Shown piece after piece: positions 12,001-18,631 of a stretch of 64,000 nucleotides of DNA. Each line of letters starts with the position of its first letter. Position 1 is the stretch's first letter. The stretch is from Prorocentrum cordatum (lineage: Eukaryota > Sar > Dinophyceae > Prorocentrales > Prorocentraceae), in the NCBI GenBank assembly GCA_963575745.1, contig CAUYUJ010020680.1, forward strand, positions 36,001 through 100,000. The letters are read 5' to 3'. Position numbers and translations under genes: made by a program. The notes below the pieces were generated by a model, which worked only from the letters and a program-made list of their open reading frames with translations, was not told the origin of the DNA and did not search any database.

Positions 12001-12176
12001 GCCAGGCCAAGGAGATCGAGCAGCTGCGGGTGATGGCTACAGCGCATGGACCTCTTGCCAAGCTTAGCTTGCAGGACATCAGCAGTCCAGAGGCTGCGCA
12101 GAAGTGGATCGAGACGTTCAAGGGCGAGTGCCGAGACCGTTCCAGAGGCTCTCAGGTGATCCACGGAGAGGGCTAG
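6069..12176 (+). CDS. Copia-1 Gag-Pol polyprotein (2035 codons, unbroken)
   Basis: The start is the ATG at 6069, opening a Gln-rich coiled coil (about residues 1-60) before a UBN2-like Gag region (60-270). A CCHC zinc knuckle, CHYCHKKGHRSANC, lies near residue 300. The aspartic protease motif LDSGAQISAIP is near 536. Integrase follows: the H-x3-H...CPIC zinc site is near 720-734, and the D, D and E of the catalytic core are near 760 (MFDIFY), 844 (LQTDQ) and 881 (YAEGAN). RT has the motif A aspartate in DVRKAFFNA (near 1397) and the YxDD box as HGDDF (near 1487). RNase H spans about 1667-1810, with DGDADW, SSGESE, YSDSTA and TADMLTK. After it come a hydrophobic segment (about 1865-1890) and a SAP-like motif (about 1937-1972). 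All catalytic residues I can check are present. The stretch at residues about 345-487 reads as Ser/Thr/Arg-rich noise, and the -1 frame there looks more natural. Confidence 0.93.
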   Translation: MEQQLQQLVDQVQRLTTESQNMRQELQNRDVTIAEMRGQLQAQQQAQQQRVAPRGEMMDPKILHKVKPFDGHRASWKTFSFQYRAYLIAQDRRYRDLLERCEDGAQEVDNVNLDAQEEELSTQLYYGLVLAMPEDSVGELIVRNSPVGEGAECWRKLQKEYNPSEAGNVLAMWTKLTDTKFDAKEDVMVSISKLDEDMTRYQKMAGEPVSDLIKRGILTKALKDHDELQKHVFRNSSRLSTYELLRAEVVSALMAERAVQDDPMEIGALKGGKRPWKGRGKGKDGKGKERPPNPDAEIECHYCHKKGHRSANCRKRIADEKNTSEKDKKDKKQLRKEKGKEKKKIGAAAVRELERLRQAGVGTGTSSTAPTQQMLGSQGSADSAMTQQVLRPVNCALQAKMILALRAEVSRSAATRSTGSTACLATTNMSAALARRPLKDGDGTSISGSWTTVPRVPSTAWTTGSRTRKSQTTTRSQDQRSTRKTISKCCDVPAAVSPALAGPRHVTVAGLRPVDEDQSPADDRLRLAPLRNAIMLDSGAQISAIPRSQVTKHNYTPTDSNVVGLKGIGGEEIERYGHVELNLSRGGEVIQVGAEVADVEYPVVATDAVVQRGQSVLHSPAGHWIINGTVEPPDGAEFVPLRRHQGNYYLEYDHIIDGQTQPEASKVAAVRKTLPRKVPAEQEAGSLPKVLGPEADETTTVPTRVLKTPHQPSAAERAAHEGHHLPFRPWCPICVQARADDDPHHAQEPADENKIPKVMFDIFYVGTEQLAAKYKLKGGYFSIREKMSVTKAELDQAVSVLNVIDCKILAQATLYANKETDDYKVSFLLGVLEAWGHTTVILQTDQEPATMALAQAVRDRRSHSILVRGAPPFSKQSAGYAEGANKLAAGLLRAYKLKLEHKLGCEIKMTDPIVPWLVNSVGWMITRFQPRSHGGSSYKMLYGKEYNGEIAEMGEQVWYRISARVAAGRGKWEARFAKGIWVGKSELDDTHLVIDPERGVQKVRTVRRMPEEFRWQPELIQHIRVTPWKQTPDKSSGTIGRSMYITERMIDAHGPTDECRKCSTGYGSHSAACRQRFETIQADLLREKLAKDPVAPEATVVVPAPAAGSPAPGAAPGGAAASSSSEVAVSPAPAASDVAMVPGPGEAEVQTAMDTESGELRSDFRRSAPGEVREGAEVKKPRVASIGHLSVCELAVCEEGYDESFDPMWDPHPKRSARCSERCEKHSSRCQLRECHQAECACRRCLMSHIGTIRSHFGDPEDQQVEQMVEVSAELHEKDQWSPKTIHYDYYTGEPLDEDLYQKGRDDELQAMKDYGVYVEVATSTATDGKHIGGFPIAHMKEGKVRWRFVATEVNKYEVREDNHQGTPPLMIVRATLSRAASSPTSSGQHLRKIQVWDVRKAFFNADLDETIYVHPGRELCPPGRCWWLRKAMNGTRKASQMWGELVRTTMDDGHWECLVGTPNVFYLPASPNTAPFDEDSTAICHGDDFLAEGYDEQLDELDELLKQQFEVTASARLGPGAVGQTTYLKRTIGYTDKLPGCEEPGFFWTADPKHVDFMIKWTQKRGCKPAPTPGTKATGQGRRDSLDLLSKDRAREVAGAAGTALYLSSDRPDTMYASKTAMQHVSNPNVLMHARVQRLGRYYEGQPVLVWCYPLQGTPEGIRVDGDADWAPTSELQRRSTSGGAVRYGDHTWDCYSVTQSTIALSSGESEMYATGSATARGLQCKTYLIETQRPCNLKIYSDSTAGRGMCSRVGVGKVRHLELRYLWIQERLRLKAFELHKEDTSKMTADMLTKYSEWPTIEKHCTTLNLRFGKQMTGLSAMAVFTEVVTKASGEKVTVYGGSDEVAVCPAPVSHYVESEEFRFYLMLGLVMVTAASTFLLGCWCGCYFKNFYDKFFLQGAVSPASGSTCPPSARADVEFKTVCAQQDKGARHKLLNTFLVAELRAVLKAKSLAVSGIKEDLVTRMIKHGGVLSDRQAKEIEQLRVMATAHGPLAKLSLQDISSPEAAQKWIETFKGECRDRSRGSQVIHGEG
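7082..7088 (+). promoter_or_regulatory. Candidate -1 ribosomal frameshift heptamer G GGA AAA
   Basis: In the gag frame the codons read AAG GGA AAA GAA. This places the canonical X XXY YYZ heptamer GGGAAAA exactly in phase. A -1 slip here enters the frame that encodes the Cys/Trp-rich finger ending at 7531. I have not established a downstream stimulatory structure, although the following 100 nt are GC-rich. Confidence 0.45.
7088..7531 (+). CDS. -1-frame extension with Cys/Trp-rich zinc-finger-like domain
   Basis: Read from the slippery heptamer in the -1 frame, 148 codons are open to TAA at 7529-7531. The first part is basic. The last third has two CxxC-type pairs (VCCSCKKTF and DYCAACAEYC) separated by WRWHFDQWK, then an acidic/basic tail ending in KKHKKDYQ. 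This looks like a real metal-binding finger, whereas the gag-pol frame over the same bases is low-complexity. Two readings are possible. Programmed -1 frameshifting may make a Gag-finger protein. Alternatively, two compensating indels may have shifted this segment relative to an ancestral single frame. Confidence 0.5.
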   Translation, partial: RKEEDRGSGSQGARKVTTGRSGHRNKFDSTYTTDVGKSRKRRQRDDSAGAAPSQLRAASEDDSGPEGRGLKKRSHTIDWKYCLPSYHQYVCCSCKKTFEGWRWHFDQWKLDYCAACAEYCLDNWFKDEEEPDDNEKPRPKKHKKDYQ

Positions 12177-12387
12177 GAGAATGGTCGCAGGAAGCACTAC
12201 GACGGCCGAGGGTGAGCTTTGTTTTACAGGCTGCGGTTTGCCCCGCGCCTGCCCTCAGCGGGTAGCCCCGCGATGGGTTTAGGGGGCCAGCGCCGTTGCG
12301 ACGCCTGCCCAGGGAGCACAAAGAGGCTTCCCTGTGGCTCACTTTTCTTGGCTGGAGGCCGAGCCGCTTCCAGCGCCCAAGGAGAGG
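12177..12387 (+). other. 3' UTR of Copia-1
   Basis: This is non-coding sequence between the gag-pol stop and the right LTR. It holds two H1 hairpins (12233-12246, 12258-12271) and ends in the polypurine tract. Confidence 0.7.
12379..12387 (+). promoter_or_regulatory. Polypurine tract of Copia-1
   Basis: AAGGAGAGG abuts the first base (12388) of the right LTR, the position expected for the plus-strand primer of reverse transcription. Confidence 0.8.
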
Positions 12388-12546
12388 TGCTAGGAAGTTT
12401 GTAGTTTCACATAGATATATGATTATATAAAATATAATCTAGACTGTCCTGGAGGATCCAGGAAATCCTGCAGCCCTTTGTTGCTCGAGGAAAAGAGCGA
12501 CCCTCACCTCCCCCCTTTCTCCGCGAGGGGGGTGGGTGCGCGTGCA
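12388..12546 (+). repeat. 3' LTR of Copia-1
   Basis: This is a 159-bp copy of 5537-5695 with no difference visible by eye, including the AT-rich hairpin at 12421-12439. It is followed at once by the target duplication CCAGC (12547-12551). Confidence 0.95.
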
Positions 12547-12574
12547 CCAGCACGAGCTACAACATTCGGCATGC

Positions 12575-12790
12575 CAACACCCCTCTGTAGGCGTACTACG
12601 AGGGCGTCGGATCGAAAACGCCTGCGCCGAACCACAGCCACCCAGTGTTTTTTTTTTTTACCTATTGTTTGTTGCCAAGCGTCGGGCCACATTTTGGCCA
12701 AGATATTCGATTGTGTGTATCTCAAGCCATTGTGGAACCCTTTTGGGAAACACCTGGGGGAGGAACAGCGAGAGAGGAGGAGCAGGCAGA
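12575..12790. repeat. Diverged dispersed repeat, partner at 31825-32030
   Basis: Shared phrases in the same order and strand include CACCCCTCTG, a GATCGAA segment, CGCCGAA followed by CCACC, and further on TTGTGGAA...GGGAA with TGGGGGAGGA. Both copies sit just outside a copia element or its flank, and the second runs into a (GGA)n tract. Nothing coding was recognised. Confidence 0.55.
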
Positions 12791-13187
12791 GGAGAAGGTG
12801 GACGATGACCCAAGCAAGCCTAATATGCAACGGCGATGCTGCAAGGCACCCAGTTCCACGTCTCCTCCGCAGACGACCTTGCAAGCCTTTGCAGCCGAGT
12901 AAGCGCCCCCCCCATCATCCGGAAAGACCAGCACCCTGTGGGCCTGCTACGAAGTCGGGCCTGTCCCTCTACGGGGGGAACATTCAAAATGGTAAAGCAA
13001 AATCGTCAGGGGACGATTGTTTTGGACTCTTTGTGGTAATGCTGGGGCGTTTTTCCACCATCTTTCATCCGTAAGGGCTTCGCCCCCTGCCGCCGGTCCC
13101 CTCTCTCGGATAATGGGCCATGGAAAAGAGAAGTCATGAGGCTTTGGCTTCGCCGTGAAGCAGTGTCAGGACCTGTTTATTTTTTTC
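12791..13187. other. Unassigned DNA
   Basis: No gene is supported. Several short frames overlap in all phases with no domain. Confidence 0.3.
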
Positions 13188-13829
13188 GACCCTGACCCGA
13201 CGGATCTGCGTGAGGGGTGCCGCCGAATTTCAGAAATGTAGCAAATCCATTTTGTTTTTGCACCCTGACCCTACGGATCTGCGTGAGGGGTGCCACCGAT
13301 TTTCAGAAATGTGGCAAATCCCATGTGTTTATGGACCCTGACACTGCCGATCTGCGTGAGGGGTGCCACCGAATTTCAGAAATGTGGCAAGTCCTTCGTG
13401 TTTTTGGACCCTGACCCCGCCGATCTGCGTGAGGGGTGCCACCGAATTTCAAACCTACGGCAAATCCCATATGTTTTTGCACCCTGACCCCGCCAATCTG
13501 CGTGAGGGGTGCCACCGATTTCAGAAAAGTGGCAAATCCCATATGTTTTTTGGACCCTAACCTCGCCGATCTGCGTGAGGGGTGCCACCGAATTTCAGAA
13601 AAGTGGCAAATCCCGTGTGTTTTTGGACCCTGGCCTCGCCGATCTGCGTAAGGGGTGCCACCGATTTTGAGAAAAATGGCAAATCCCATATGTTTTTGTA
13701 CCCTGATCCGGCCGATCTGCGTGAAGGGTGCCGCCGAATTTCAGAAATGTGGCAAATCCCGTGTGTTTAGCAATGTGGCAAATCCCATATGTTTTTGGAC
13801 CTTGACCCCGCCGCTCTGCGTGAGGTGTG
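13188..13829. repeat. 73-bp tandem array, about 8.5 copies
   Basis: Units start with GACCCTGACCC and continue with GATCTGCGTGAGGGGTGCC, TTTCAGAAA and GGCAAATCC. Successive GGGGTGCC blocks fall 73 bp apart (for example 13217, 13290, 13363, 13436). Copies differ by several substitutions each, and the last is rearranged, with a duplicated ATGTGGCAAATCCC. Because 73 is not a multiple of 3, the apparent proteins drift through all frames. Confidence 0.9.
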
Positions 13830-14292
13830 TCAATTCTTACCCACCCCAGCAATTCAGACAATACGATTTGGGCGTGGTAGAAATGCCCGTTTTGGGCCTC
13901 CCCCCCTCGCGCGGTCCATCAACAAGGAACAGTAAGCAGCAAGACGTCAACAGGGAACAGTAGGCAGCAAGAAGCAGAACTGTAACAGTGGAAACTGGAA
14001 GCTGCAACTGCTACAGGAAACTGCGAACCTCCGGCCTACAGCCTGGTGGCCCCGCAAGGGGGCCGGCGGATTTTTCATCCAAAATCCCCTTGTAGGGGGA
14101 CATGCCCGACCTAAGCCTGCTACTCAGGCGAGAGTCCTGTCCTGAAAAGGCACCGCGTCCTTCCAGCGCGGAGCAGGAAGGCGAGCAGGCTAGGGTCAAA
14201 CGGTTCCGCGAGATGCCCAGCGAGCCCTTCGTGAAGCAAGGACTTTCCCCATCCGTGCATGTGTCCCAGAGGTTTACACATAAGCTTCGAGC
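13830..14292. other. Unassigned DNA with a short GAACAGTA(A/G)GCAGCAAGA duplication
   Basis: Two near copies of CAACA(A/G)GGAACAGTA(A/G)GCAGCAAGA lie at about 13919-13973. No gene is supported. Confidence 0.4.
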
Positions 14293-15045
14293 AGGGGGAG
14301 GAGTAGGAGGAGGAGGAGGAGGAGGAGGAGGAGGAGGAGGAGGAGGAGGAGGAGAGGAGGAGGAGGAGGAGGAGGAGGGTCATCAGCTTCGAGGAGGTCT
14401 CAAGAAGGAGCTTTATCTTGAGAAGCAGCCGCCCTCCGCCCGTGCGCCGCTCCAGCGAGGGCCCCAGCGATAAAAAGGGAGCCGACCTCCGCCCGCCCCC
14501 TCCGTCCTTGTGCAGCTGCGGCAAGCTTCTGAGATCATGTGCGCGGTGCTGACCTCCTCCTCCTCCCTCCTCCTCCTCCTCCTCCTCCTCCTACTCCTCT
14601 TCCTCCTCCTCCTACTCCTCCTCTTCCTCCTCCTGGTCCTGTTTTCAAGAGGATCCCGTCCATCCCTGTTGCTTTCGCATACATTCAGGACGCATGTGCG
14701 CGGAGCCAAGGCGAGAGAGCCCCGTCACGGCGAGGACCCCTCATCCGTAATTTTTAGGCGTGGGGGGTGCATGTGCACAGCGGTAAGGGGATACGCTCCA
14801 TTTTGAAACAAACGGCGTGCACTGCATCCATGTCGCTGCCGCGAATTGCAAGGTTCAAAATCATACACGGTGGGGGCGCCTCGGGCGAAGCGCCCGACCC
14901 GCCCCATCGACACGCCTGGGGGTGCGACAGGGAGGAGTTCAGTGACAAGGATGGAGGAGGAGGAGGAGGAGGAGGAGGAGGAGGAGGAGGAGGAGGAGGA
15001 GGAGGAGGAGGAGGGGGAGGGGGAGGGAGGAGGAGGAGGGGCCCC
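14293..15045. repeat. (GGA)n / (TCC)n microsatellites
   Basis: There are three tracts: GGA at about 14293-14378, TCC at about 14553-14635 and GGA at about 14952-15041. Between them is unassigned sequence. The poly-Gly, poly-Glu, poly-Leu and poly-Pro frames here are artefacts. Confidence 0.9.
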
Positions 15046-15420
15046 TGATGGCCCCTCTGGGGTCTTCTGAACACTTCATGGGGGCTGGGCCTCTTTGGGG
15101 TCTCGAGGAGCCTCCTGGGGGCCTCTCGGAGGTCTCCTGAGGGTCTCTGGGGGCGTTCGGGGGGCCTTTAGGGGGCCTCGTGGGGCCTCTTTTGCAGTCT
15201 TGGGCTTCTCTTGGCCCGTCGGACGGGTTCTGAGGCCGTCTTGGGGGCCTGCCTGGGCCGTCTTTGGTCCACCTTGCGGCACTGTAGGGCCGTCTTGGAT
15301 GTCTTTTTGACTGTCCTTGGGCTCCTTTGGAGCCGTCTTTGGGGCCCCTTGGCCCGTCTTGGGGCTCTTTAGGGGCTTTTTGGGCAGCTTTTGAGCTATC
15401 TTGGGCCGCCTTCGGCAGTC
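15046..15420. repeat. Degenerate GGGGCCTCTTGG-type minisatellite
   Basis: Phrases such as GGGGCCTCTTG, GGGCCGTCTTG and CTTGGGG are repeated loosely. The array ends about 80 bp before Copia-2. Confidence 0.7.
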
Positions 15421-15502
15421 GGGAGCCCGACACGGCGAGAACGCGGACATCATTGATACACCTGCGTGACATCAACGACTTTGGCTTCGTGGAGGCCGCT
15501 TG

Positions 15503-15767
15503 ACTTTAAGGGTAGCTCTTTGGGAGATGTTATATAGGATCGGGAGTATAGCTCGCGCGCCGTTGCATTTGGCTCAAGGCACGCGCGCCCTATTTGCCCG
15601 GACACTGCTTATGTTCGCTATGTGCTGGAAAGATCATTACATCGATCTTATCCTATCTTATCCGTCCATTCCCCTTACTGAACCACGCAGTACGGCACGG
15701 GACGCTATTTGCCATCCGATTCCCATAGAATCGGGTGCTATTTGACTTACCATAGTCACTTCAGACT
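15503..15767 (+). repeat. 5' LTR of Copia-2
   Basis: The LTR begins ACTTTAAGGG and ends CTTCAGACT, so it lacks the usual TG...CA ends. Its limits are set by the GCTTG duplication and the primer site at 15768. A spliced-leader-like stretch CCGTTGCATTTGGCTCAAG lies at 15560-15578, between complementary GC-rich arms. Confidence 0.85.
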
Positions 15768-15780
15768 TGGTAGCGGAGCT
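15768..15780 (+). promoter_or_regulatory. tRNA primer binding site of Copia-2
   Basis: TGGTAGCGGAGCT immediately follows the left LTR and matches the Copia-1 site for 13 bases. Confidence 0.85.
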
Positions 15781-17643
15781 GGCCGCACTCTCGTGTGGTC
15801 AGCTCTTGCTCTTCTTATCCTCACGCTATCCGGCACGATCTTCGTGACCAACTACCACCCTGCGCCACCACTCCAACTACATTTACGAGGATCATTTCAA
15901 GAGCAAGAAGCAACACGAGAGGTACGACGTCTAGACAACAACATTGGTACCATATACGCTTCATCACTACGCTACTACCAACCGCTCGGCAACGAGCCAA
16001 AACCGCAGTACTTGAAGCGTAGGCGGGGAGACCCGCAAGATAAAGCGCCTCGTAGACTTGACAAGGCGCTACAAGCCCTACCCCAGCGCGACAACGCGCC
16101 TGATAACCACCCTTATCTTCACAGCCTAGGGCTGGTTATCTTCGCCATCATATGGTTTGCGCTGGGGGCGGCAATCGGACACATGCGCCGAGGACATAAT
16201 AGCACAGATGGGCAAACACATGGCCCATACTGGGACCCTCAAGGCAACGTACCTTTTCGCGCATACGTTTATGAGGTCAACGCGTGGCTAAACGTCACAA
16301 GCGGGCGCATGACGCCACAAGCCCAAGCAGCCGCCATGCAACGCGGCCTGGGTGGCCTAGCGAGGACACTCGCCATGAGGGTACCACCTGACATTATAAA
16401 CTATGGTGCGGACATCGATGGTGTCCACACCGACCCAGTAACATACATTATGTTTCTCTTAAACATGAAGTTCGAACGCCTGGAAGATGAGCGCCAGCTC
16501 ACTTCAGGCACACAGCTCATCGACTTTCATGTGCCTCACGGAGAACGAATCGATGTAACCCTCACTCGGTTCGAGATGGCCCGTCTTGAGGCACAGTCGG
16601 TGGGGTTCGACCTTCCCAACTTCCATCTGCTCACTACTATCCTATTCCGCGCCCTAGGCGTCGGCAACCAGAGAGCCATGCAACTCTTGCAGCCACTCAA
16701 CCACCAAATGCCCCGAACACAACAACAGTATGATGAGTTGTGCGAGAGAATGCGCTCGATAGGCCATTTGTCAGAACGGTCTCCTGGTAACATAGGATCA
16801 GTGTTTGGAAGGGGAAGGGGAACTGGTAGTGGAATTTTCTATACTACCTTAACCACTGAAGCTCAGCCTGGCAACGGGCCCTCAAGCATATGGGCCGACG
16901 ATCCTGGAGAATATATTGCCCTACTAACAGGGGATCGATCGCAACCAAGCTGGGCAACCAGCCCCCCTCCTAGAGAACCTCAACCACACCGTTCCTTATG
17001 GGGTGAAGCGAATCCCCTGAACGACGGTGTATCCACCTACTTGGGAAATGACGATTTCGACTCCGGCACCGACGCCGACGCCATATCATCAGATGGTATT
17101 GAACCTTTAGACTGGTCAGATATCATGCAAATGAAAGGTGACAATCAGCGTGCCGAACACCTGTTCTGGTTATTACAACAGGCGAAGCGGAGGTGGAGGA
17201 GGTTCACACGAAAACCAGTGCGTTGTGTTAGGGGGAGGATACGGAGGAGCTTCAAAGGAAAAGGTAAAGGCAAACGGGGTCGCCGTAGGTTGAATGGACG
17301 AGGCATCGCGGCTTTCCTCCAGAGGCTCTCAGATGATCAGTATGATGAGATATTTTTCGGGGGGAAAGGCCGCGGTAAAGGCCGTAGAGATACCTCAGGC
17401 AAGGGTAAAGGTAGGCGGGGAAACCTGCGAGGTATAGACGGCCAGATCCTAAAGTGCCATGAGTGTGATAGTACCGATCATCTTGTAAAAGATTGTCCAG
17501 CGAAGGGAAATGGAAATGGCAGATCAACCGAAGTCCATTTCGGCTCAAGTGAACCAGTTATTGAATATCTGAGCCTCCAAGATTTTGAGGCCATGGAGCA
17601 GGTATTTTTTCACTTGGGCCAGCAGCATGGACAACTTGGATGA
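15781..17643 (+). CDS. Copia-2 Gag-like region with two hydrophobic segments and a zinc knuckle
   Basis: This frame is open from within the LTR to TAA/TGA near 17643. The first ATG is at 16183, so the upstream part needs an intron or a non-AUG start. Two hydrophobic stretches precede or overlap that point (LVWSALALLILTLSGTIF and LGLVIFAIIWFALGAAIG), which is unusual for Gag. A helical Gag-like core follows (about 16240-16790). Then come an acidic stretch, a Lys/Gly/Arg-rich tail, and a CCHC knuckle CHECDSTDHLVKDC near 17457-17500. Six hairpins of family H2 lie within it. The next frame (ATG 17627) overlaps its last 17 bases. Confidence 0.7.
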   Translation, partial: GRTLVWSALALLILTLSGTIFVTNYHPAPPLQLHLRGSFQEQEATREVRRLDNNIGTIYASSLRYYQPLGNEPKPQYLKRRRGDPQDKAPRRLDKALQALPQRDNAPDNHPYLHSLGLVIFAIIWFALGAAIGHMRRGHNSTDGQTHGPYWDPQGNVPFRAYVYEVNAWLNVTSGRMTPQAQAAAMQRGLGGLARTLAMRVPPDIINYGADIDGVHTDPVTYIMFLLNMKFERLEDERQLTSGTQLIDFHVPHGERIDVTLTRFEMARLEAQSVGFDLPNFHLLTTILFRALGVGNQRAMQLLQPLNHQMPRTQQQYDELCERMRSIGHLSERSPGNIGSVFGRGRGTGSGIFYTTLTTEAQPGNGPSSIWADDPGEYIALLTGDRSQPSWATSPPPREPQPHRSLWGEANPLNDGVSTYLGNDDFDSGTDADAISSDGIEPLDWSDIMQMKGDNQRAEHLFWLLQQAKRRWRRFTRKPVRCVRGRIRRSFKGKGKGKRGRRRLNGRGIAAFLQRLSDDQYDEIFFGGKGRGKGRRDTSGKGKGRRGNLRGIDGQILKCHECDSTDHLVKDCPAKGNGNGRSTEVHFGSSEPVIEYLSLQDFEAMEQVFFHLGQQHGQLG

Positions 17644-18631
17644 GCTCGAGGCGTGCGGCCACGGACTGTACGCGTACTACCTCGAGTACCTCCGCAGATT
17701 TGTTCTCGGAAATATCGAGCTTACGCCTGTGGAGAATGGTGCGCTGGGAAACCAGCCCTTATCTTTCTTCGACTGGATGTTCGGTGACCCAGGCAACATC
17801 ATGGCCTACGAGAGCAGCGACGAGGACGTCACTGTAGAGGCCTCGCCTTCGGAGTCTGACCACAACCTTCGACATCAACCCGACCCTATGCCTGGAAACA
17901 GGCCCACTCCAGTATATCCTCCAAAATATGCCGACCTGATGGAACTAGAACCTCAAGCATTCATTACGGGCGTGCCAGGGGGCCCATATGTACCACCTGG
18001 CTCGCTTGCCCCAGGCGAGTACGGACCGCGCGCGATACTGCAGACCCTCATGCAGATGCACGCTGCATTGGTCGTAGCATATCCCGAGAGTCAAGAGAGT
18101 GTCGAGAGTGGCCACATGATGCTACAAGACACCGATGCCTGTGACGACTCGGAGTTAGTGCTGGCGGCCCTCACTCTTATTGATAGCGTGCACCCTGAGG
18201 ACGTGCAGCGACATGTGTGGTATTCCAGAGGGAGATGGCGCCAAGCCCTTGAAAGGGCCATCTCCATGCGCGGTCAGGCTCTCCCTCCGCCGGGATGGGG
18301 TCTCCAAGCGGCGGGGCTACAGCCTAACCACGCGGCCGTGCGAAATATTACCGGGCCGCCTACGCTCGGTAACGAGCCTGAGCCGACTACAGTGCCGCCG
18401 ACTCCGGGACAGCCGAGCGATGCTCAGACGTTTGTGCGGCAGGGGAACCTGCCCGTCCCGGCTGAACCGATGACCATCGTCATCGGCAACCCTATGTCAG
18501 AAGATGAAGAAGGTGATGGATGTGGGATGTGCGAGGACGAGGCCACCATCCTCATGATGGAAGCCAATGGTGAAGACGAGGAGGTGGATTTCAGCCCCGA
18601 CCGTCCAGACACACCACCACCTGCACAATAA
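17627..18631 (+). CDS. Copia-2 acidic Pro-rich polyprotein segment
   Basis: The ATG at 17627 overlaps the end of the Gag frame in the +1 phase, and the frame runs to TAA at 18629-18631. The product (MDNLDELEACGHGLYAYYLE...) is acidic and Pro-rich, with no domain I recognise, and ends in a run of Glu/Asp and a CGMCEDE motif. Four H2 hairpins lie in it, read as L-GN-Q-P, P-GN-R-P, L-GN-E-P and Q-GN-L-P. It continues in the same phase after the stop, so the stop is probably a lesion. Confidence 0.5.
   Translation: MDNLDELEACGHGLYAYYLEYLRRFVLGNIELTPVENGALGNQPLSFFDWMFGDPGNIMAYESSDEDVTVEASPSESDHNLRHQPDPMPGNRPTPVYPPKYADLMELEPQAFITGVPGGPYVPPGSLAPGEYGPRAILQTLMQMHAALVVAYPESQESVESGHMMLQDTDACDDSELVLAALTLIDSVHPEDVQRHVWYSRGRWRQALERAISMRGQALPPPGWGLQAAGLQPNHAAVRNITGPPTLGNEPEPTTVPPTPGQPSDAQTFVRQGNLPVPAEPMTIVIGNPMSEDEEGDGCGMCEDEATILMMEANGEDEEVDFSPDRPDTPPPAQ

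Larger units (their letters stand above)
6215..12271 (+). repeat. Nine dispersed hairpins, family H1 (core GCGG-N6-CCGC)
   Basis: Copies: 6215-6228, 7551-7564, 7643-7656, 9387-9400, 9450-9463, 11613-11626, 11775-11788, 12233-12246 and 12258-12271. The core is GCGG(T/G)(T/G/A)(A/T)GCCCCGC. In most copies a T sits just upstream and the flanks pair further with different sequences: CCAGC/GCTGG at 7545-7569, AGGT/ACCT near 9445-9467 and CAGGC/GCCTG at 12227-12251. The last two copies lie in the 3' UTR. Inside the gene the core is read in two phases (AVSPA or R-x-AP), so it is not a peptide motif. The family was not seen outside this element. Confidence 0.8.
5537..12546 (+). mobile_element. Copia-1: complete Ty1/copia LTR retrotransposon (7010 bp)
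   Basis: The element is bounded by two 159-bp direct repeats that begin TG and end CA. These are flanked by a perfect 5-bp target duplication CCAGC (5532-5536 and 12547-12551). Directly after the left LTR is a primer binding site, and directly before the right LTR is the purine tract AAGGAGAGG. One unbroken gag-pol frame (6069-12176) carries protease, integrase, RT and RNase H in the copia order. I see no difference between the LTRs, so the insertion is recent and the copy may be autonomous. Unusual for the class: nine short hairpins of one family, a -1-frame zinc finger, and a C-terminal membrane segment plus SAP motif. Confidence 0.95.

Noticed and set aside
12684-12705. GCCACATTTTGGCCAAG as a spliced-leader relic
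   Set aside because: It lacks the CCGTAG part and needs several edits. It lies in a dispersed repeat and is better explained as the palindrome GGCCACATTTTGGCC.
13217-13770. Repeated proteins of MPPNFRNVAN type
   Set aside because: They are translations of the 73-bp tandem repeat, which shifts frame each unit; there is no conserved frame.
13188-13829. CRISPR-like array
   Set aside because: The units are head-to-tail 73-bp repeats without unique spacers, in a eukaryotic context.
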